A DNA stretch of 64,000 bases from Streptococcus hillyeri (GCF_003686955.1 NZ_RCVM01000005.1:1-64000); one strand, 5' to 3'. Positions 17,910-28,319 are shown, numbered from the stretch's first letter. A program made the numbers and translations. Notes: generated from the letters alone by a model not told the origin.

Positions 17910-18587
17910 TTAGTCCTTCCAATTGTTTTCTAAATAACTTGCAAATTTTGAGATGGGATAACAGGAGATAAAATAAAGTATTAGGATAACTCCGTAAACC
18001 CAGAGTGCTGCTGAGGGATATCCAAGGCGATTGCTTTCGATGATTTGTTGTCCTGTTTTAACCATTTCGACAACTCCGATTAGTACGATTAAGGATGTGG
18101 TTTTAATCATTCTGGTAACAAGATTGATGGCTTGTGGGAGTAGACGCCGTAACATTTGAGGAATTAGAATATGGCGGTAGACCTGATTTTTTGAGAGTCC
18201 TAGTGCTAATCCACTTTCTATCTGATGACTAGGTAAGGAAGTGATTGCTCCTCGTACTAAATCTCCGATCTCTGCCGTTCCCCATAAGGAGAAGACTAAG
18301 ATTGCAGCAATCTCTCCGGACATGTTTATATTGAATGCTCTTGCTAATCCAAAATAGATTAAAAAGAGGAGAACGAGCTGTGGCATAATTCGGATAAATT
18401 CCAGATAGGTTTTGGATAATAGTCTTATTGTGAAATGATGCGAGGTCATAATAATGCCAAAGATAGTCCCCAATACGAGAGAAATTAAGACTGACACCAA
18501 GGCAATGCCAAGTGTAATGCCCAATCCTTGTAATAACCGTAAAAAATTATTTCCCTGAAAGAGAACTTGTAGACCCAAATCCTGCAT
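17910..18587 (-). CDS. Amino-acid ABC transporter permease (second)
   Basis: A 225-residue permease with about five membrane helices, of the HisMQ family. The EAA-type coupling loop is SGLALGLSKNQVYRHILIPQ. I chose the ATG at 18587 (MQDLGLQVLFQG) because AAAGGAGG stands 8 bp before it; a longer frame from 18605 would put that site inside the gene. The start overlaps the first permease gene by 41 bp, so translation is coupled and the two permeases probably form a heterodimer. Confidence 0.9.
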   Translation of the reverse strand: MQDLGLQVLFQGNNFLRLLQGLGITLGIALVSVLISLVLGTIFGIIMTSHHFTIRLLSKTYLEFIRIMPQLVLLFLIYFGLARAFNINMSGEIAAILVFSLWGTAEIGDLVRGAITSLPSHQIESGLALGLSKNQVYRHILIPQMLRRLLPQAINLVTRMIKTTSLIVLIGVVEMVKTGQQIIESNRLGYPSAALWVYGVILILYFISCYPISKFASYLENNWKD

Positions 18588-19227
18588 AACGTAGCCTCCT
18601 TTCAATTAGACTAAGGATAATAGAAAGAGGAAGTAAAATAATCAAGTAGGAAACCACCAGCATTAATAGAGCTTCGTCCGTTTCATAATAAATACCAATC
18701 AATTCTTTTGCTACATACATTAAATCCGCTAGTGCAACAATTGAAAATACAGATGTTTCCTTAATTAAGAAAATCACATTAGCACTGATAGATGGCAGTG
18801 AAATAGCTAAGGCTTGCGGCCAAATAATATAAACAAATACTTGCCAAGATTTAAGACCTAGAGCAGTAGCAGATTCTTTTTGACCAAGACTAATAGCTTC
18901 CATACCACTGCGGAAAGATTCTGCCATATAAGAGCCTCCTAAAAAAATGAGCCCAATAATGGCACAAGCTTCAGACGATAGGGTCAGCCCAATCTTAGGC
19001 AAACCAAAGTAGAGAAAGAATAGTTGGATGAGGAGAGGTGTGTTTCGAGAGAGTTCAATATAAGCGCCAGCTACTTTACTAATAAGAGGAATCTTAAAGT
19101 AACGAATGAGACTGATAAGCGAACCGATTACCAAGGAACCTAAAATCCCCAAAAATGCCAAGCGAATGGTTAATAAAAATGCCTCTTGATAGAGTGGGAT
19201 ATTCTCTTGTATAAAATCCCAATTCAA
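18547..19227 (-). CDS. Amino-acid ABC transporter permease (first)
   Basis: A 226-residue HisMQ-family permease and the first gene of the operon. It starts MNWDFIQENIPLYQEAFLLT and contains SRNTPLLIQLFFLYFGLP, a hallmark of polar amino-acid permeases, plus the coupling loop ESATALGLKSWQVFVYIIWPQ. Start context on the minus strand includes AAAGGTGG. The 258-bp gap to tyrS (19228-19485) holds the operon promoter region and the tyrS terminator, with no gene. Confidence 0.92.
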   Translation of the reverse strand: MNWDFIQENIPLYQEAFLLTIRLAFLGILGSLVIGSLISLIRYFKIPLISKVAGAYIELSRNTPLLIQLFFLYFGLPKIGLTLSSEACAIIGLIFLGGSYMAESFRSGMEAISLGQKESATALGLKSWQVFVYIIWPQALAISLPSISANVIFLIKETSVFSIVALADLMYVAKELIGIYYETDEALLMLVVSYLIILLPLSIILSLIERRLRYAGFGSTSSLSGK

Positions 19228-19445
19228 CTGTTACCACCACCTTTAACTAAAAGATGAATTTAGTTTAGCATAGATTTAATCATAAGAATAATAGATATTT
19301 TTAAAGGCAGCTATAAATAAAAACTATTGGATTTCAAAATATTAAAAGAGTTGTAGATAAGTTATAACTAGTTATTCAAGAGTCTTATTTAGAATAATTT
19401 AAAAAGATAATTTATTGAGATTAGCTTTTGATGTTGTTAATAAAC

Positions 19446-19480
19446 AAAAAATCGTTCACAGAAAACATGAACGATTTTTT
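19446..19480 (-). terminator. tyrS terminator
   Basis: AAAAATCGTTCA...TGAACGATTTTTT, a perfect stem directly after the tyrS stop on the minus strand. Confidence 0.85.
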
Positions 19481-19485
19481 CAATC

Positions 19486-20742
19486 TTAGTAAGTCAATAC
19501 AGAGTATTTTTTCTTACCGCGACGAATAACAGTGAGTTCGCCATCGATTTTATCTGTATCTGAAAGTGTGTAGTCTAAGTCTTGAACACGGTCGCCGTTG
19601 ATGTAGATGGCACCGTTTTGCACATCTTCACGGGCTTGGCGTTTAGATGGAGACACGCCTGCAGTTACCAAAATATCCACGAGGTTAAGGTTATCATCAG
19701 TTTGAACGGCGTAGGTTGGGACACCATTAAGAGCTGCTTTCAAATCTTTAGCGGAAAGGGCACGGATGTTTCCAGCAAAGAGTTGCTCTGTGATATTGAG
19801 GGCTTGGTTATAAGCTTCTTCTCCATGGACAAGCGTGACAACTTCGCGAGCAAGAATTTTTTGAGCTAAGCGTTCGTGGCGTGCTGCATCAAATTGTTTT
19901 TCAATGTCAGCAATTTCATCTAGTGAGAGGAAAGTGAAAATTTTCAAGAAACGAACGGCGTCATCATCCATCACGTTGAGCCAGAATTGGTACATTTCGT
20001 AAGGTGATGTTTTCTCAGCATCAAGCCAAACGGCGTTTCCTTCTGATTTACCGAATTTTTTACCAGTTGAGTCAGTGATAAGTGGAACCGTCATAACGTG
20101 ACCGGTTTTATCAGCTTTACGGCGAAGCAATTCAGTACCAGCAGTCATGTTGCCCCATTGATCTGAACCACCGATTTGAAGGGTAACATTGTGCTTGTCA
20201 TTGAGTTCGTAAAAGTCATAGCCTTGCATAATTTGGTATGCAAACTCAGTGTATGAAATCCCTGTCTCGATACGTTTTTTAACAGAGTCTTTACTCATCA
20301 TGTAGTTGACGGTGAAGTATTTACCGACATCACGTAGGAAGTCAATAAAGCTCACTGAGCAGAACCAGTCGTAGTTATTCACCATTTCAGCTTTGTTGTC
20401 GCCATTTTCAAAGTCGAGGAAACGTGATAGTTGACCTTGGATTTTAGTCACCCAACCATCAACGGTGTCCTTTGTTTGAAGGCTACGCTCTGCATCTTTA
20501 AATGATGGGTCACCGATGAGACCAGTAGCACCACCAACAAGGGCATAAGGTTTGTGCCCTGCTAATTGTAAGCGACGTGATGTCAAGATTGCTACCAAGT
20601 GACCAAGGTGAAGACTGTCTGCTGTTGGGTCGTAGCCAGTATAATAGGATACTTGCCCTTCTGTTAATGCTTTGACGAGGGCTTCTTCGTCTGTCGTTTG
20701 AAAGACGAGGCCACGTGCTTTGAGTTCTTCGAAAATATTCAT
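19486..20742 (-). CDS. tyrS: Tyrosyl-tRNA synthetase
   Basis: Charges tRNA-Tyr. The 418-residue length is standard. The class I signature HLGH (about residue 46 in DSLHLGHLV) and the KMSKS-equivalent KFGKS (about 229) are present, with YDPTADSLH and GGSDQWGN for tyrosine binding. The C-terminal S4 RNA-binding domain (about 350-415) includes [20 protein letters not shown]. The start is the ATG at 20742, 7 bp after AAAGGAG; the open frame runs 9 codons further. Its promoter (TTGCTT-18 bp-TATAAT at 20826-20831 on the minus strand) has no T-box downstream, unlike many Gram-positive tyrS genes. Confidence 0.97.
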   Translation of the reverse strand: MNIFEELKARGLVFQTTDEEALVKALTEGQVSYYTGYDPTADSLHLGHLVAILTSRRLQLAGHKPYALVGGATGLIGDPSFKDAERSLQTKDTVDGWVTKIQGQLSRFLDFENGDNKAEMVNNYDWFCSVSFIDFLRDVGKYFTVNYMMSKDSVKKRIETGISYTEFAYQIMQGYDFYELNDKHNVTLQIGGSDQWGNMTAGTELLRRKADKTGHVMTVPLITDSTGKKFGKSEGNAVWLDAEKTSPYEMYQFWLNVMDDDAVRFLKIFTFLSLDEIADIEKQFDAARHERLAQKILAREVVTLVHGEEAYNQALNITEQLFAGNIRALSAKDLKAALNGVPTYAVQTDDNLNLVDILVTAGVSPSKRQAREDVQNGAIYINGDRVQDLDYTLSDTDKIDGELTVIRRGKKKYSVLTY

Positions 20743-20983
20743 TGGCTTTCTCCTTTTATTAAGATACAAAGATTTAGACTTAAAAGTCTACTACACCCTT
20801 GCTCATTTTATAAAACTTAGATTATTATATCAAAAAATAAGGAAAATAAGCAAGTTGGGTAAAAGAATCTTGAAATAATTTAGCATAATTTGATAGTGGT
20901 TTCTCTATTTTTTGAGTGAGTTGTTCAAAAAGGAAAAGTGAACTTAAAAGGATATTGGCTAACCTTAAGAATAGTAGTGTTTT

Positions 20984-21049
20984 ATTAAGTTTGGCTTATC
21001 TATTCTTAATGTAATCTTATGAAATAAAGGCTGTATTTTGTGCTAGAAT
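20984..21049 (+). promoter_or_regulatory. Promoter of the island with tandem response-regulator-like boxes
   Basis: TGCTAGAAT (TAGAAT at 21044-21049) is an extended -10. Upstream are TTAAG-like hexamers: CTTAAT (21005) and CTTATG (21016) 11 bp apart, with further ATTAAG (20984) and CTTATC (20995). The same pattern at the same distance precedes the third protease gene at 28265-28319. The 11-bp direct repeat is typical of OmpR-family regulators, and the sequence resembles CiaR boxes. The regulator's identity is inference. Confidence 0.6.
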
Positions 21050-21119
21050 TAAACGTGCAGAAGAAGTGTTTTTGTCTAAATAACGAAATTCTAAATCATA
21101 AAGAAAAGAATAGGTGGAA

Positions 21120-23225
21120 ATGAAAATAAATCAAGAAATCACATTAAAACGACTTGCTCTTAAGCTAACCGTCGGGGTTATCGGGGTAGTCCTTACCGTT
21201 GGAACACCTGATGTTAGTGCGGAGAACCACGCTAGAGCCGTAAGCCAGTCGAGAGTAACTTATCAAGCGCCTAGTATCCTATCACGTGTCATGGATAAAA
21301 GGGATGCCAAGCATAAGTTTAAAATGTCAGAGTTATCTCTTAAAGAATCATTGAAGAAAGCGTTTTCAGAGTCTGGAAATAAGTCAATTAGTGTTCATAC
21401 CTTCGCTGGTGAACGAAGCAAAGCAGAAGTGGGGACTACAGCTGACATTTTGACTCAACTGAAGAAAGAGCTTGGTGACAATGTAGAATCTGATTATACG
21501 TTATTGCTAGTAAATGATACATTTTTGAACCATAATACCATAGCGTATGTTGTTAAGAAATCAGGTCGCATTGTCAATACCATGTCTGAATATCAGGCCT
21601 TAGTTCGAGAAATGTTAACCACTAATCAAATGGAGCAAGAAGTCTATGCTTCTATTGGTTTCAAGAGAAGTTTCTCAGATATTCTACTACACGCGAATGG
21701 CCTAGCACTTGTTCCGCAAGAGCGTCGCTACAATATTATCAATGATGTTGAAATGCACGGGGCGAATTATCGCTTGTCTATTTCTGCTGAAGAGTTAAGT
21801 CAGATTCCTCAGGATAAAACTCTGTTAAAAATGGAATCATATATTCAGAATGACACAAAAATTTGGGAGTTGATTCAAAAGTCAGGTGTCTTAGATAAGA
21901 AAACGGACGAGGAAAAAGTCAAGGCATGGTCTGATTTTGTGCAACGAAATTTCCCCTACGATACTGCCGCTTTGGCAGCAAGAAAAAACAACTATAATGT
22001 TGCCTCTAGTATTTTTTCGGTAACCGAACGTGCAAAAGCCATGTGTGTCGGCTACAGTACCCTATCGGCTCGTGCATTCAATATGATGGGAATTCGTTCT
22101 TATGTGGTGTATGGCTTTACTCCTAGTGGAGGCGGGCATGCGGTGACTCGTAGCTATTATGATGGGGCTTGGCATTTTGTGGGTACGACGGCTGCTGAAA
22201 ATGCAAGCATTGTTTCGTATGTCATTGATACTTACGTTGGGACTGATGGTTCTGCGACCAATAATCAAATGGTCGTTAATAAAGCCTTTGAAAAATGGGC
22301 TGAGAAGCAGCGACCGCGTGATTTATTGCTAGTCAATACGGAAATTGGGAAATCGTCGAATCAACGTGATGACGAGTTTATTTCGGTAAATGAATACAAA
22401 GAACTTCAAGAACGACAACAATTTATCCGTGAACGCTATCAATATATTGTTGAAAAAGTGAAAAAAGATTATCCAGATAATCCATATTTATTGGAAAATG
22501 TAGAAAGTTTTCTTAAAGCTGTTGAAAAAGATCAAGAAGAAACAACAACGAGCGACCTACTAATTGGAAGCCTAGCAGATAACTATACAGAGCATCTAAC
22601 GGACTTAGAAAAACAAGCAGGTGCAATTGAATATCAATTAAAATTTGAACCATTCAAAGAGGGTAAATCATTTAAAGATATTACGTATGTGAAAGCATCA
22701 CAGGATGAGGTTCTGAAGGAAGAATCAAATACAGTACAACAATTAAATGAGACTTTGAACAATATAGAACTTGATGAAAAGTCGGAGCATTTAAGAACAA
22801 AATATTCTGAGTTGTATCGACAATATGAAACAACAGAAAATACAACAGAGAAAGAGACGATTGCTAAACAATTGTTGGATTTGGGGCGACAGATTGAGAC
22901 AGAACAAGTAAAAACAATGTCGCAAGATTCAACTAGTCGTGATTACCAAGCGGTAGAAACGGGAGAATCAAATCAAGATGTTCGTGAAGAAGTACCTGTT
23001 CAAGAACAAGGTGAGGCGTTCTCGCAAGAAGAAGCCACACTTGAAACCGCATCACTCCAGAATACAGCTGATGCCCTGACAGATATTAATCAAGAGGCGA
23101 CGACCAATTTTATGAATGACTACGTTGCTCCAGTATTTGACTATGCTGTACCTGTTGTTGAAACAGACAAGCATTTGCGACGGAGATTTGGAGCTCAATC
23201 AGTTCAATTTGGCAATAAACAATAG
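21120..23225 (+). CDS. Secreted transglutaminase-fold/IgdE-like cysteine protease paralogue 1 (catalytic Asp replaced)
   Basis: A 701-residue exported protein with a signal peptide ending near DVSAEN. The core (about 265-400) is transglutaminase-like: Cys in AMCVGYSTLSARAFNMMG (about 309), His in GGGHAVTR (340), then WHFVGTT where the two paralogues have WHF-D-TT, so the third catalytic residue is Gly (355). Spacing Cys-31-His-15 is identical in all three paralogues. A coiled-coil segment (about 555-595) resembles one in the neighbouring EndoS-like protein. The family assignment (IgdE, IgG-cleaving) is from memory of its motif and size. With the Asp lost it may be inactive or altered. GTG at 21114 is an alternative start. 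Confidence 0.72.
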   Translation: MKINQEITLKRLALKLTVGVIGVVLTVGTPDVSAENHARAVSQSRVTYQAPSILSRVMDKRDAKHKFKMSELSLKESLKKAFSESGNKSISVHTFAGERSKAEVGTTADILTQLKKELGDNVESDYTLLLVNDTFLNHNTIAYVVKKSGRIVNTMSEYQALVREMLTTNQMEQEVYASIGFKRSFSDILLHANGLALVPQERRYNIINDVEMHGANYRLSISAEELSQIPQDKTLLKMESYIQNDTKIWELIQKSGVLDKKTDEEKVKAWSDFVQRNFPYDTAALAARKNNYNVASSIFSVTERAKAMCVGYSTLSARAFNMMGIRSYVVYGFTPSGGGHAVTRSYYDGAWHFVGTTAAENASIVSYVIDTYVGTDGSATNNQMVVNKAFEKWAEKQRPRDLLLVNTEIGKSSNQRDDEFISVNEYKELQERQQFIRERYQYIVEKVKKDYPDNPYLLENVESFLKAVEKDQEETTTSDLLIGSLADNYTEHLTDLEKQAGAIEYQLKFEPFKEGKSFKDITYVKASQDEVLKEESNTVQQLNETLNNIELDEKSEHLRTKYSELYRQYETTENTTEKETIAKQLLDLGRQIETEQVKTMSQDSTSRDYQAVETGESNQDVREEVPVQEQGEAFSQEEATLETASLQNTADALTDINQEATTNFMNDYVAPVFDYAVPVVETDKHLRRRFGAQSVQFGNKQ

Positions 23226-23258
23226 TTAAGAAACGACAAAAAAAGGAGAAGTAACCTA

Positions 23259-26150
23259 ATGAATAACCGTTTATCAAATAAAAGAAATGTCACAAGCGTT
23301 TGTGCCTTGGCACTAGCCACAATGTTCTTGTTTTCTAACCATCAACCAGTGATTGTAAGAGCGCAAAGCAATACTGCTACCCATCAAGGGGTAGTAGATA
23401 AGTCAAAAGCGGGTCAGATAGTGGAGGATATTCGCTCTGGGAGAAGAGGCCCCCTCTATGCAGGGTATTATCGAACATGGCATGATGAAAAGGCGACAAA
23501 GAATAAAGAAGCAGCAGGAAGTAATCCATCCGAAATTGATAAGCCATTGGGGGGACTCAATCGTATGTCAGATGCTCCGAAAGAAGTAGATATTCTTTTT
23601 GTATTTGATAGTTTCGTCCATGAGAAAAGTCCTTTTTGGACAACATTGAGAAATGATTATGTTCCTAAATTACATAAAAAAGGAACAGCGGTTGTACAGA
23701 CAATTGGCATTAAATTTCTAACTGGTGAAGCAGGCCTCTCAGTTGATAGTAAGACTTATCCTGATACTGATGAAGGAAACCAAAAACTTGCCAAAGCTAT
23801 TGTAGATACCTATGTTAAGGAACGTGGGGTAGATGGCTTGGACATTGATATTGAAGCTCCAGATTATGATGTGGAACAGAAACCTAAAGAGGCCAAACGT
23901 GCACTAGCAGTGTTTAAAGAAATTGCTAAATTGATTGGTAAAGATGGGGCTGATAAATCAAAATTATTGATTATTGACACAACCCTTGCGCCGGATAAGA
24001 ACCCTTTGTTTACAGAAACGGCTAAGTCTATTGATTTCCTTTTACGTCAATATTATGGGAATCAAGATGGAAGTGATGGTTTCAAAAAAATCAATGAAGA
24101 ATGGTTGCAGTTCAAAGAGCATATTAAGTCGGAACAGTTTATGCCTGGATTCTCATTCTTTGAAGAAAATACCCCGGATAAGAGCCTATGGTTTGATGTT
24201 GATCAAGAGGATAGTAATGAAGAAACACGTGCTGAGAAATACGCTAAATGGCAACCTCAAACGGGTGGTCTAAAGGGAGGGATTTTCTCTTATGCTATTG
24301 ATCGTGATGGTGTTATACATCCAAGTAGGAGACTATATTCCCCTCATCATAAATCAAATGAAAAAGTAAAAACAGAGTATAAATTCTCGCAAAAATTGAA
24401 AAAAATGATGACTGATGATGAGCGAAACAAAACGATTTCTGAGAAGGATATCCATGATGAAATACTGCGCAAAGAGATCATGAAGCAAGTAGGAAGAGGT
24501 CAAGGTAACTTTGACTTGTTTGATGGAACATTGGTTATCAATAATCCTGAAATTACTTCTCTTAAAGGTTTAGAGAATTTTAAGAATGTTAAGAAGATTG
24601 TTATTGATGGTTTGAAAAATATAAAAGAATTGTCTACTAACCATTTTCCAGAAAGTTTAAAGTATGAAAATGGTCAAACGGATTCTGTTATTGAAATTAA
24701 AAATATGCCTACTTTGGAAACAATTGATTTGTCTAATTTGAAGATTCAAACATTAGATGGTATTGACTTCAAAAGTATGCCTTTGTTGAAAACGGTTGAT
24801 ATTTCTCAAAATGCTATTGATTTTTCACTTAACAGTAAAGATTATACTACTCTTACGTCTCTCTTAGATAATCGTAAGCAAGTGACTTTTGATAAGCAAC
24901 GTCCAAAAGGGTATGTTCCAAACCGTTTTGGAAACTCCAAGGTACAATGGGATAAATCTGGGAATGCTATCAATTTGATTGATGCCTTTTTAACTGGTGG
25001 TCAGACCGTTAGTGGAAGGACTCTTTTTGATGAGAGAAGTTTTAATGAGATGGTAGAAGAGAAAATTCACGGCCAAACATTCATTGATCCGAACTATAAA
25101 TTCGATGAATTTAAAGTAAACTATAGTGACTATACTGTTGATATTGTTGATCATCGTTTAGTAAGATCAAAAGAGAAGACTTTGGTGCCCTCTCAAGATT
25201 CGGTTTATAAGATTACTTTTAAAGATCCGGCGGATAAAGAAGTGTTGTTTGCAGACGGTGCAAATCAAGCTGTGCTGACAGTTGGTAGTGGTGCAGATAC
25301 CTTAGATGATTTAGCAGTAGGGGCTAAAGAATTATATAGAACAGGAGTTTCGGATAGTAGATTACTTTTTGATGGAAAATATGAATCAGGAGAGATTTAC
25401 AAAGAATATCAAGATAGATTTGTTGTATTTGAATTATTAAATCCTGGTGTAGCTCAGTACTGGAATCTTTATAGAAGTGGATATGGAATAGGGGGGTCAA
25501 ATGGTGATGTAATTCAAGCTAGTTTGAAAATTTTGAAGAATGAAGAGGCGTATTATGAATTACTATCAAATTCTAATATTGCATTAGAGTATTTGAAGAA
25601 TGAGGATAATTGGCAAGAAATATCAAGTTTTTCTAATGATGTGAGTGGTACTACGCTTTCCTTGCCTATAACTGTGCAACAGGCTCGTATCTTTAAGGTG
25701 CATTTTCAAAAATCTTCTGATGGTTATGGGGTTGCGAGTGTCGAACTACAAATTGTAGGGAAAAAACTAGCTAATAATGAGACAATTGTTACTCCAGTGG
25801 CCCCTTTAAGTGAGTTAAAAGCAAAACAAGCAGAGTTATCTAAGAAACAAGAGAGCATAGAAGGGACTTCTGAATTTCATGCAATTGCTCAGCAGTTGCA
25901 TGAAATTAATCGTCAAATAGAGGAATTAGAGGGGAATAGGTCTTCGAGTTGGGAATCTTCAGATGAAGATACGGGTCAGAAAGTAGAGAAAGAATTAGAG
26001 CTGAACGTAATTCCTCCTGAAACGGTAGCTCTACAAACGGAAAATTCTTCAGAAACCAATTACATTGATTCAGCATACGAAACTGTTCAAGAGCTTGTCT
26101 CTAAAGCATGGAAAGACATCAGTGAGTGGGCTCTTCAATATATTCAATAA
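23259..26150 (+). CDS. EndoS-like secreted endo-beta-N-acetylglucosaminidase (GH18)
   Basis: A 963-residue exported protein, close to the 995 residues of S. pyogenes EndoS, which removes the conserved N-glycan from IgG Fc. A signal peptide ends near VRAQS. The GH18 domain (about 60-390) has YAGYYRTW and the catalytic motif DGLDIDIE (192-199) with Glu199 as acid/base. A leucine-rich-repeat segment follows (about 430-545), then hybrid and carbohydrate-binding regions (about 550-840), a coiled-coil (about 850-890) and a Trp-containing tail (VQELVSKAWKDISEWALQYI). The order matches EndoS apart from the final tail. It follows paralogue 1 by 33 bp with AAAGGAG, so they are cotranscribed. Precise glycan and host specificity cannot be read. 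Confidence 0.88.
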   Translation: MNNRLSNKRNVTSVCALALATMFLFSNHQPVIVRAQSNTATHQGVVDKSKAGQIVEDIRSGRRGPLYAGYYRTWHDEKATKNKEAAGSNPSEIDKPLGGLNRMSDAPKEVDILFVFDSFVHEKSPFWTTLRNDYVPKLHKKGTAVVQTIGIKFLTGEAGLSVDSKTYPDTDEGNQKLAKAIVDTYVKERGVDGLDIDIEAPDYDVEQKPKEAKRALAVFKEIAKLIGKDGADKSKLLIIDTTLAPDKNPLFTETAKSIDFLLRQYYGNQDGSDGFKKINEEWLQFKEHIKSEQFMPGFSFFEENTPDKSLWFDVDQEDSNEETRAEKYAKWQPQTGGLKGGIFSYAIDRDGVIHPSRRLYSPHHKSNEKVKTEYKFSQKLKKMMTDDERNKTISEKDIHDEILRKEIMKQVGRGQGNFDLFDGTLVINNPEITSLKGLENFKNVKKIVIDGLKNIKELSTNHFPESLKYENGQTDSVIEIKNMPTLETIDLSNLKIQTLDGIDFKSMPLLKTVDISQNAIDFSLNSKDYTTLTSLLDNRKQVTFDKQRPKGYVPNRFGNSKVQWDKSGNAINLIDAFLTGGQTVSGRTLFDERSFNEMVEEKIHGQTFIDPNYKFDEFKVNYSDYTVDIVDHRLVRSKEKTLVPSQDSVYKITFKDPADKEVLFADGANQAVLTVGSGADTLDDLAVGAKELYRTGVSDSRLLFDGKYESGEIYKEYQDRFVVFELLNPGVAQYWNLYRSGYGIGGSNGDVIQASLKILKNEEAYYELLSNSNIALEYLKNEDNWQEISSFSNDVSGTTLSLPITVQQARIFKVHFQKSSDGYGVASVELQIVGKKLANNETIVTPVAPLSELKAKQAELSKKQESIEGTSEFHAIAQQLHEINRQIEELEGNRSSSWESSDEDTGQKVEKELELNVIPPETVALQTENSSETNYIDSAYETVQELVSKAWKDISEWALQYIQ

Positions 26151-26165
26151 AGTAATAAAAGACAA

Positions 26166-26187
26166 AAAAGTGTTAGGACACTTTTGC
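26166..26187 (+). other. Hairpin between the EndoS-like gene and protease paralogue 2
   Basis: AAAAGTGT and ACACTTTT pair perfectly around TAGG. No T run follows (TGCAAAG). Possibly a partial terminator or an mRNA-stability element within the operon. Confidence 0.45.
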
Positions 26188-26206
26188 AAAGAAAGAAAAA
26201 TATGCA

Positions 26207-28118
26207 ATGACTTATAAGCAAACAAATATTAAGAAATACGCTCTTAGAAAATTAGCTATCGGAGTAGCCTCATGTGCGATTGGCTGTGCAGTTGTTAATA
26301 TAGGGTCTCTAAAAGTTTATGCGAATACAAGTGCAGTAGCAACAACAGGTAGCGCTTATGATATTTCGGACATCATTGCAAGAATACCTAAATCCAAAAA
26401 AATTGCGGAACGTCAATTTAAGAAAGTCAATTTATCGGAAATTACTAGCATACAAGAAGCTATTAAAAAGGAGAATCCTGAAAACGGAACAGTCCATATC
26501 AGTAAGATGCTTGATTCAACTTTTATGGAAATGGATGTTCCTATTAACAAATTAAAGGAAACGTTACAGCAAGAGCGATTTAAAGAATATTCTATTGTAA
26601 TGCTTGATAGTCAAAAATCATCTTAATTTAGCCGGTAGTAAGATTCTTTATTTGATGAAAACTGATGGTAGGATTGTTAATTCTGAGGAAGAGTACAATC
26701 AATTAGTGTCAGAATTATTACAGGCGAATACTGTTGAGAATCGTGAAATTTACGCACCATTTGAGTTTGAAAACTCCTACATTGACTTACTCCTAGATGG
26801 TAATGGATTAGGTTTGGCAGGTTATCGTAATTCCGTAACCATTAATGGTATCAATATGTATACTGGTAAACTGAGATTAGCTACTTCTGGTGAATCAATT
26901 AATAGAACAGAGTTCAGTCAATTAAATCGAACCATTGAAGACTATGCTAATAATGATAAAAAGATTTTGGAGTTAATTTATAAGTCAGGTGCTTTGAATA
27001 AGGAAACAGAAGCGGAACGTGTTCAAGCATGGTCTGACTTTATCAGAAAAGAATTTTCTTATGACATTGATGCACTAAGGGACGGAGGAGAAGATTATAA
27101 TAAAGCTTCTAGTATTTTTTCGGCAGTAGAGCGTAAAATGGCGATGTGTGTTGGTTTTAGTACCCTGTCTGCTAGGGCATATAATATGATGGGGCTTAGA
27201 GCTTATGTCGTTCATGGCAAAAGGCAGAATGGTTCACCACATGCTATAACACGTGTCTATTTCGGTAATAAGTGGCATTTTTTGGATACGACAGCTTCGA
27301 TTGATGGCAACCGTTACGCGTACCTTTTAGATACTTATAAAGAGGCCGATACAAGCGCATTGGCAGGTGAGATGGTTATCCATCGAGACTTTGAAAAGTG
27401 GCTAGAAAAACAACGGCCACGTGATATTCTTTTGGTGAATAATGATGTAGCAAAAATTTCTCCAACATCATCAGTTGATTCTTTTGCTGAAAGAACTGAG
27501 CTACAAAAAATGTACGACAGAGTTGTATTTGATATTGCCCGCTATAACTATTTAATTACAAAGTTAGAGGAAAAGGCATCACAACCAACAAGTATTATCA
27601 GTCAATCCAAAGATGCTGTGCGTGAGTTAGAAATGTATCGCGATGATATTGATGTTTCAGATAAAGTAGTAAAAAGTTACCTGGAATTACTTGACTGGAA
27701 AATAAAAGTTTTAGAAAATTTTGCTGGCCAAGTTGAAATTGGATTTGAAATTCCAAAATTTTTAGAACAACGGACAGCAAATAAAGAAGAAACTATTCTT
27801 GAAAAGCATATCTCATCAAATGACTCAGATGAAGATAGTCTACATTCTGAAGATGAGCGGATGTCTCCTCAAGAGGATGTTCAAATAAAAAAAGTAGAGA
27901 GTACAGTTGAGGAAGTAAAAGAACTTATAGTACCAGAAAGTAATGGTATTGAGGAAAGTAGGCATAATGAAGAAAATTCAGAACTTGTAGAAAATGTGCC
28001 GGTTTTGCATGAATCAATTCCAACTAATGATAATTATAGTGACGTAACTTTAGGAACTGTTCAAAATATTATTTTTTCACTTTGGAACGATGTAAGTAGT
28101 CTGTTTTCAAGTAACTAA
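26207..28118 (+). pseudogene. Secreted IgdE/transglutaminase-like protease paralogue 2, frameshifted
   Basis: The frame from 26207 encodes a signal peptide and about 135 residues, then stops at 26626. The continuation runs in another frame to 28118. Aligning with paralogues 1 and 3, continuity is restored if one A is removed from the A5 run at 26613-26617 (VMLDSQNHLNLAGSK...). Apart from this the gene looks intact: Cys in AMCVGFSTLSARAYNMMG, His 31 residues later (SPHAITR), Asp a further 15 (WHFLDTT), and a C-terminal tail VQNIIFSLWNDVSSLF shared with the EndoS-like protein. The decay is recent or the shift is reversible. A sequencing error cannot be excluded. Confidence 0.75.
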
Positions 28119-28264
28119 ATTATATAGCACCACCTCTACCTCCAAAATAATCATAAAATCCTTAGTAAGTATTATCTACTTATTGAGGATTTTTGGGTTA
28201 TTGAAGTCTATCTGAATGTGACAAGTAAGGAGTAGATTCAGATTTTGTGAGTCATGGAAATATT

Positions 28265-28319
28265 TTTAAGATAACATTAATGTCATCTTAAGAGTGTCTT
28301 TATGATGGTGTGATAGAAT
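28265..28319 (+). promoter_or_regulatory. Promoter of protease paralogue 3 with three tandem boxes
   Basis: TTTAAG (28265), ATTAAT (28276) and CTTAAG (28287) are spaced by exactly 11 bp. An extended -10 TGATAGAAT (TAGAAT at 28314-28319) follows 21 bp after the last box, within 1-2 bp of the spacing upstream of paralogue 1. This shows paralogue 3 is a separate unit under the same control. The rest of 28119-28352 holds a weak hairpin and no gene. Confidence 0.6.

Noticed and set aside
20743..20830. T-box leader for tyrS
   Set aside because: No TGGNACCGCG-type sequence or specifier arrangement on the minus strand; the leader is too short.
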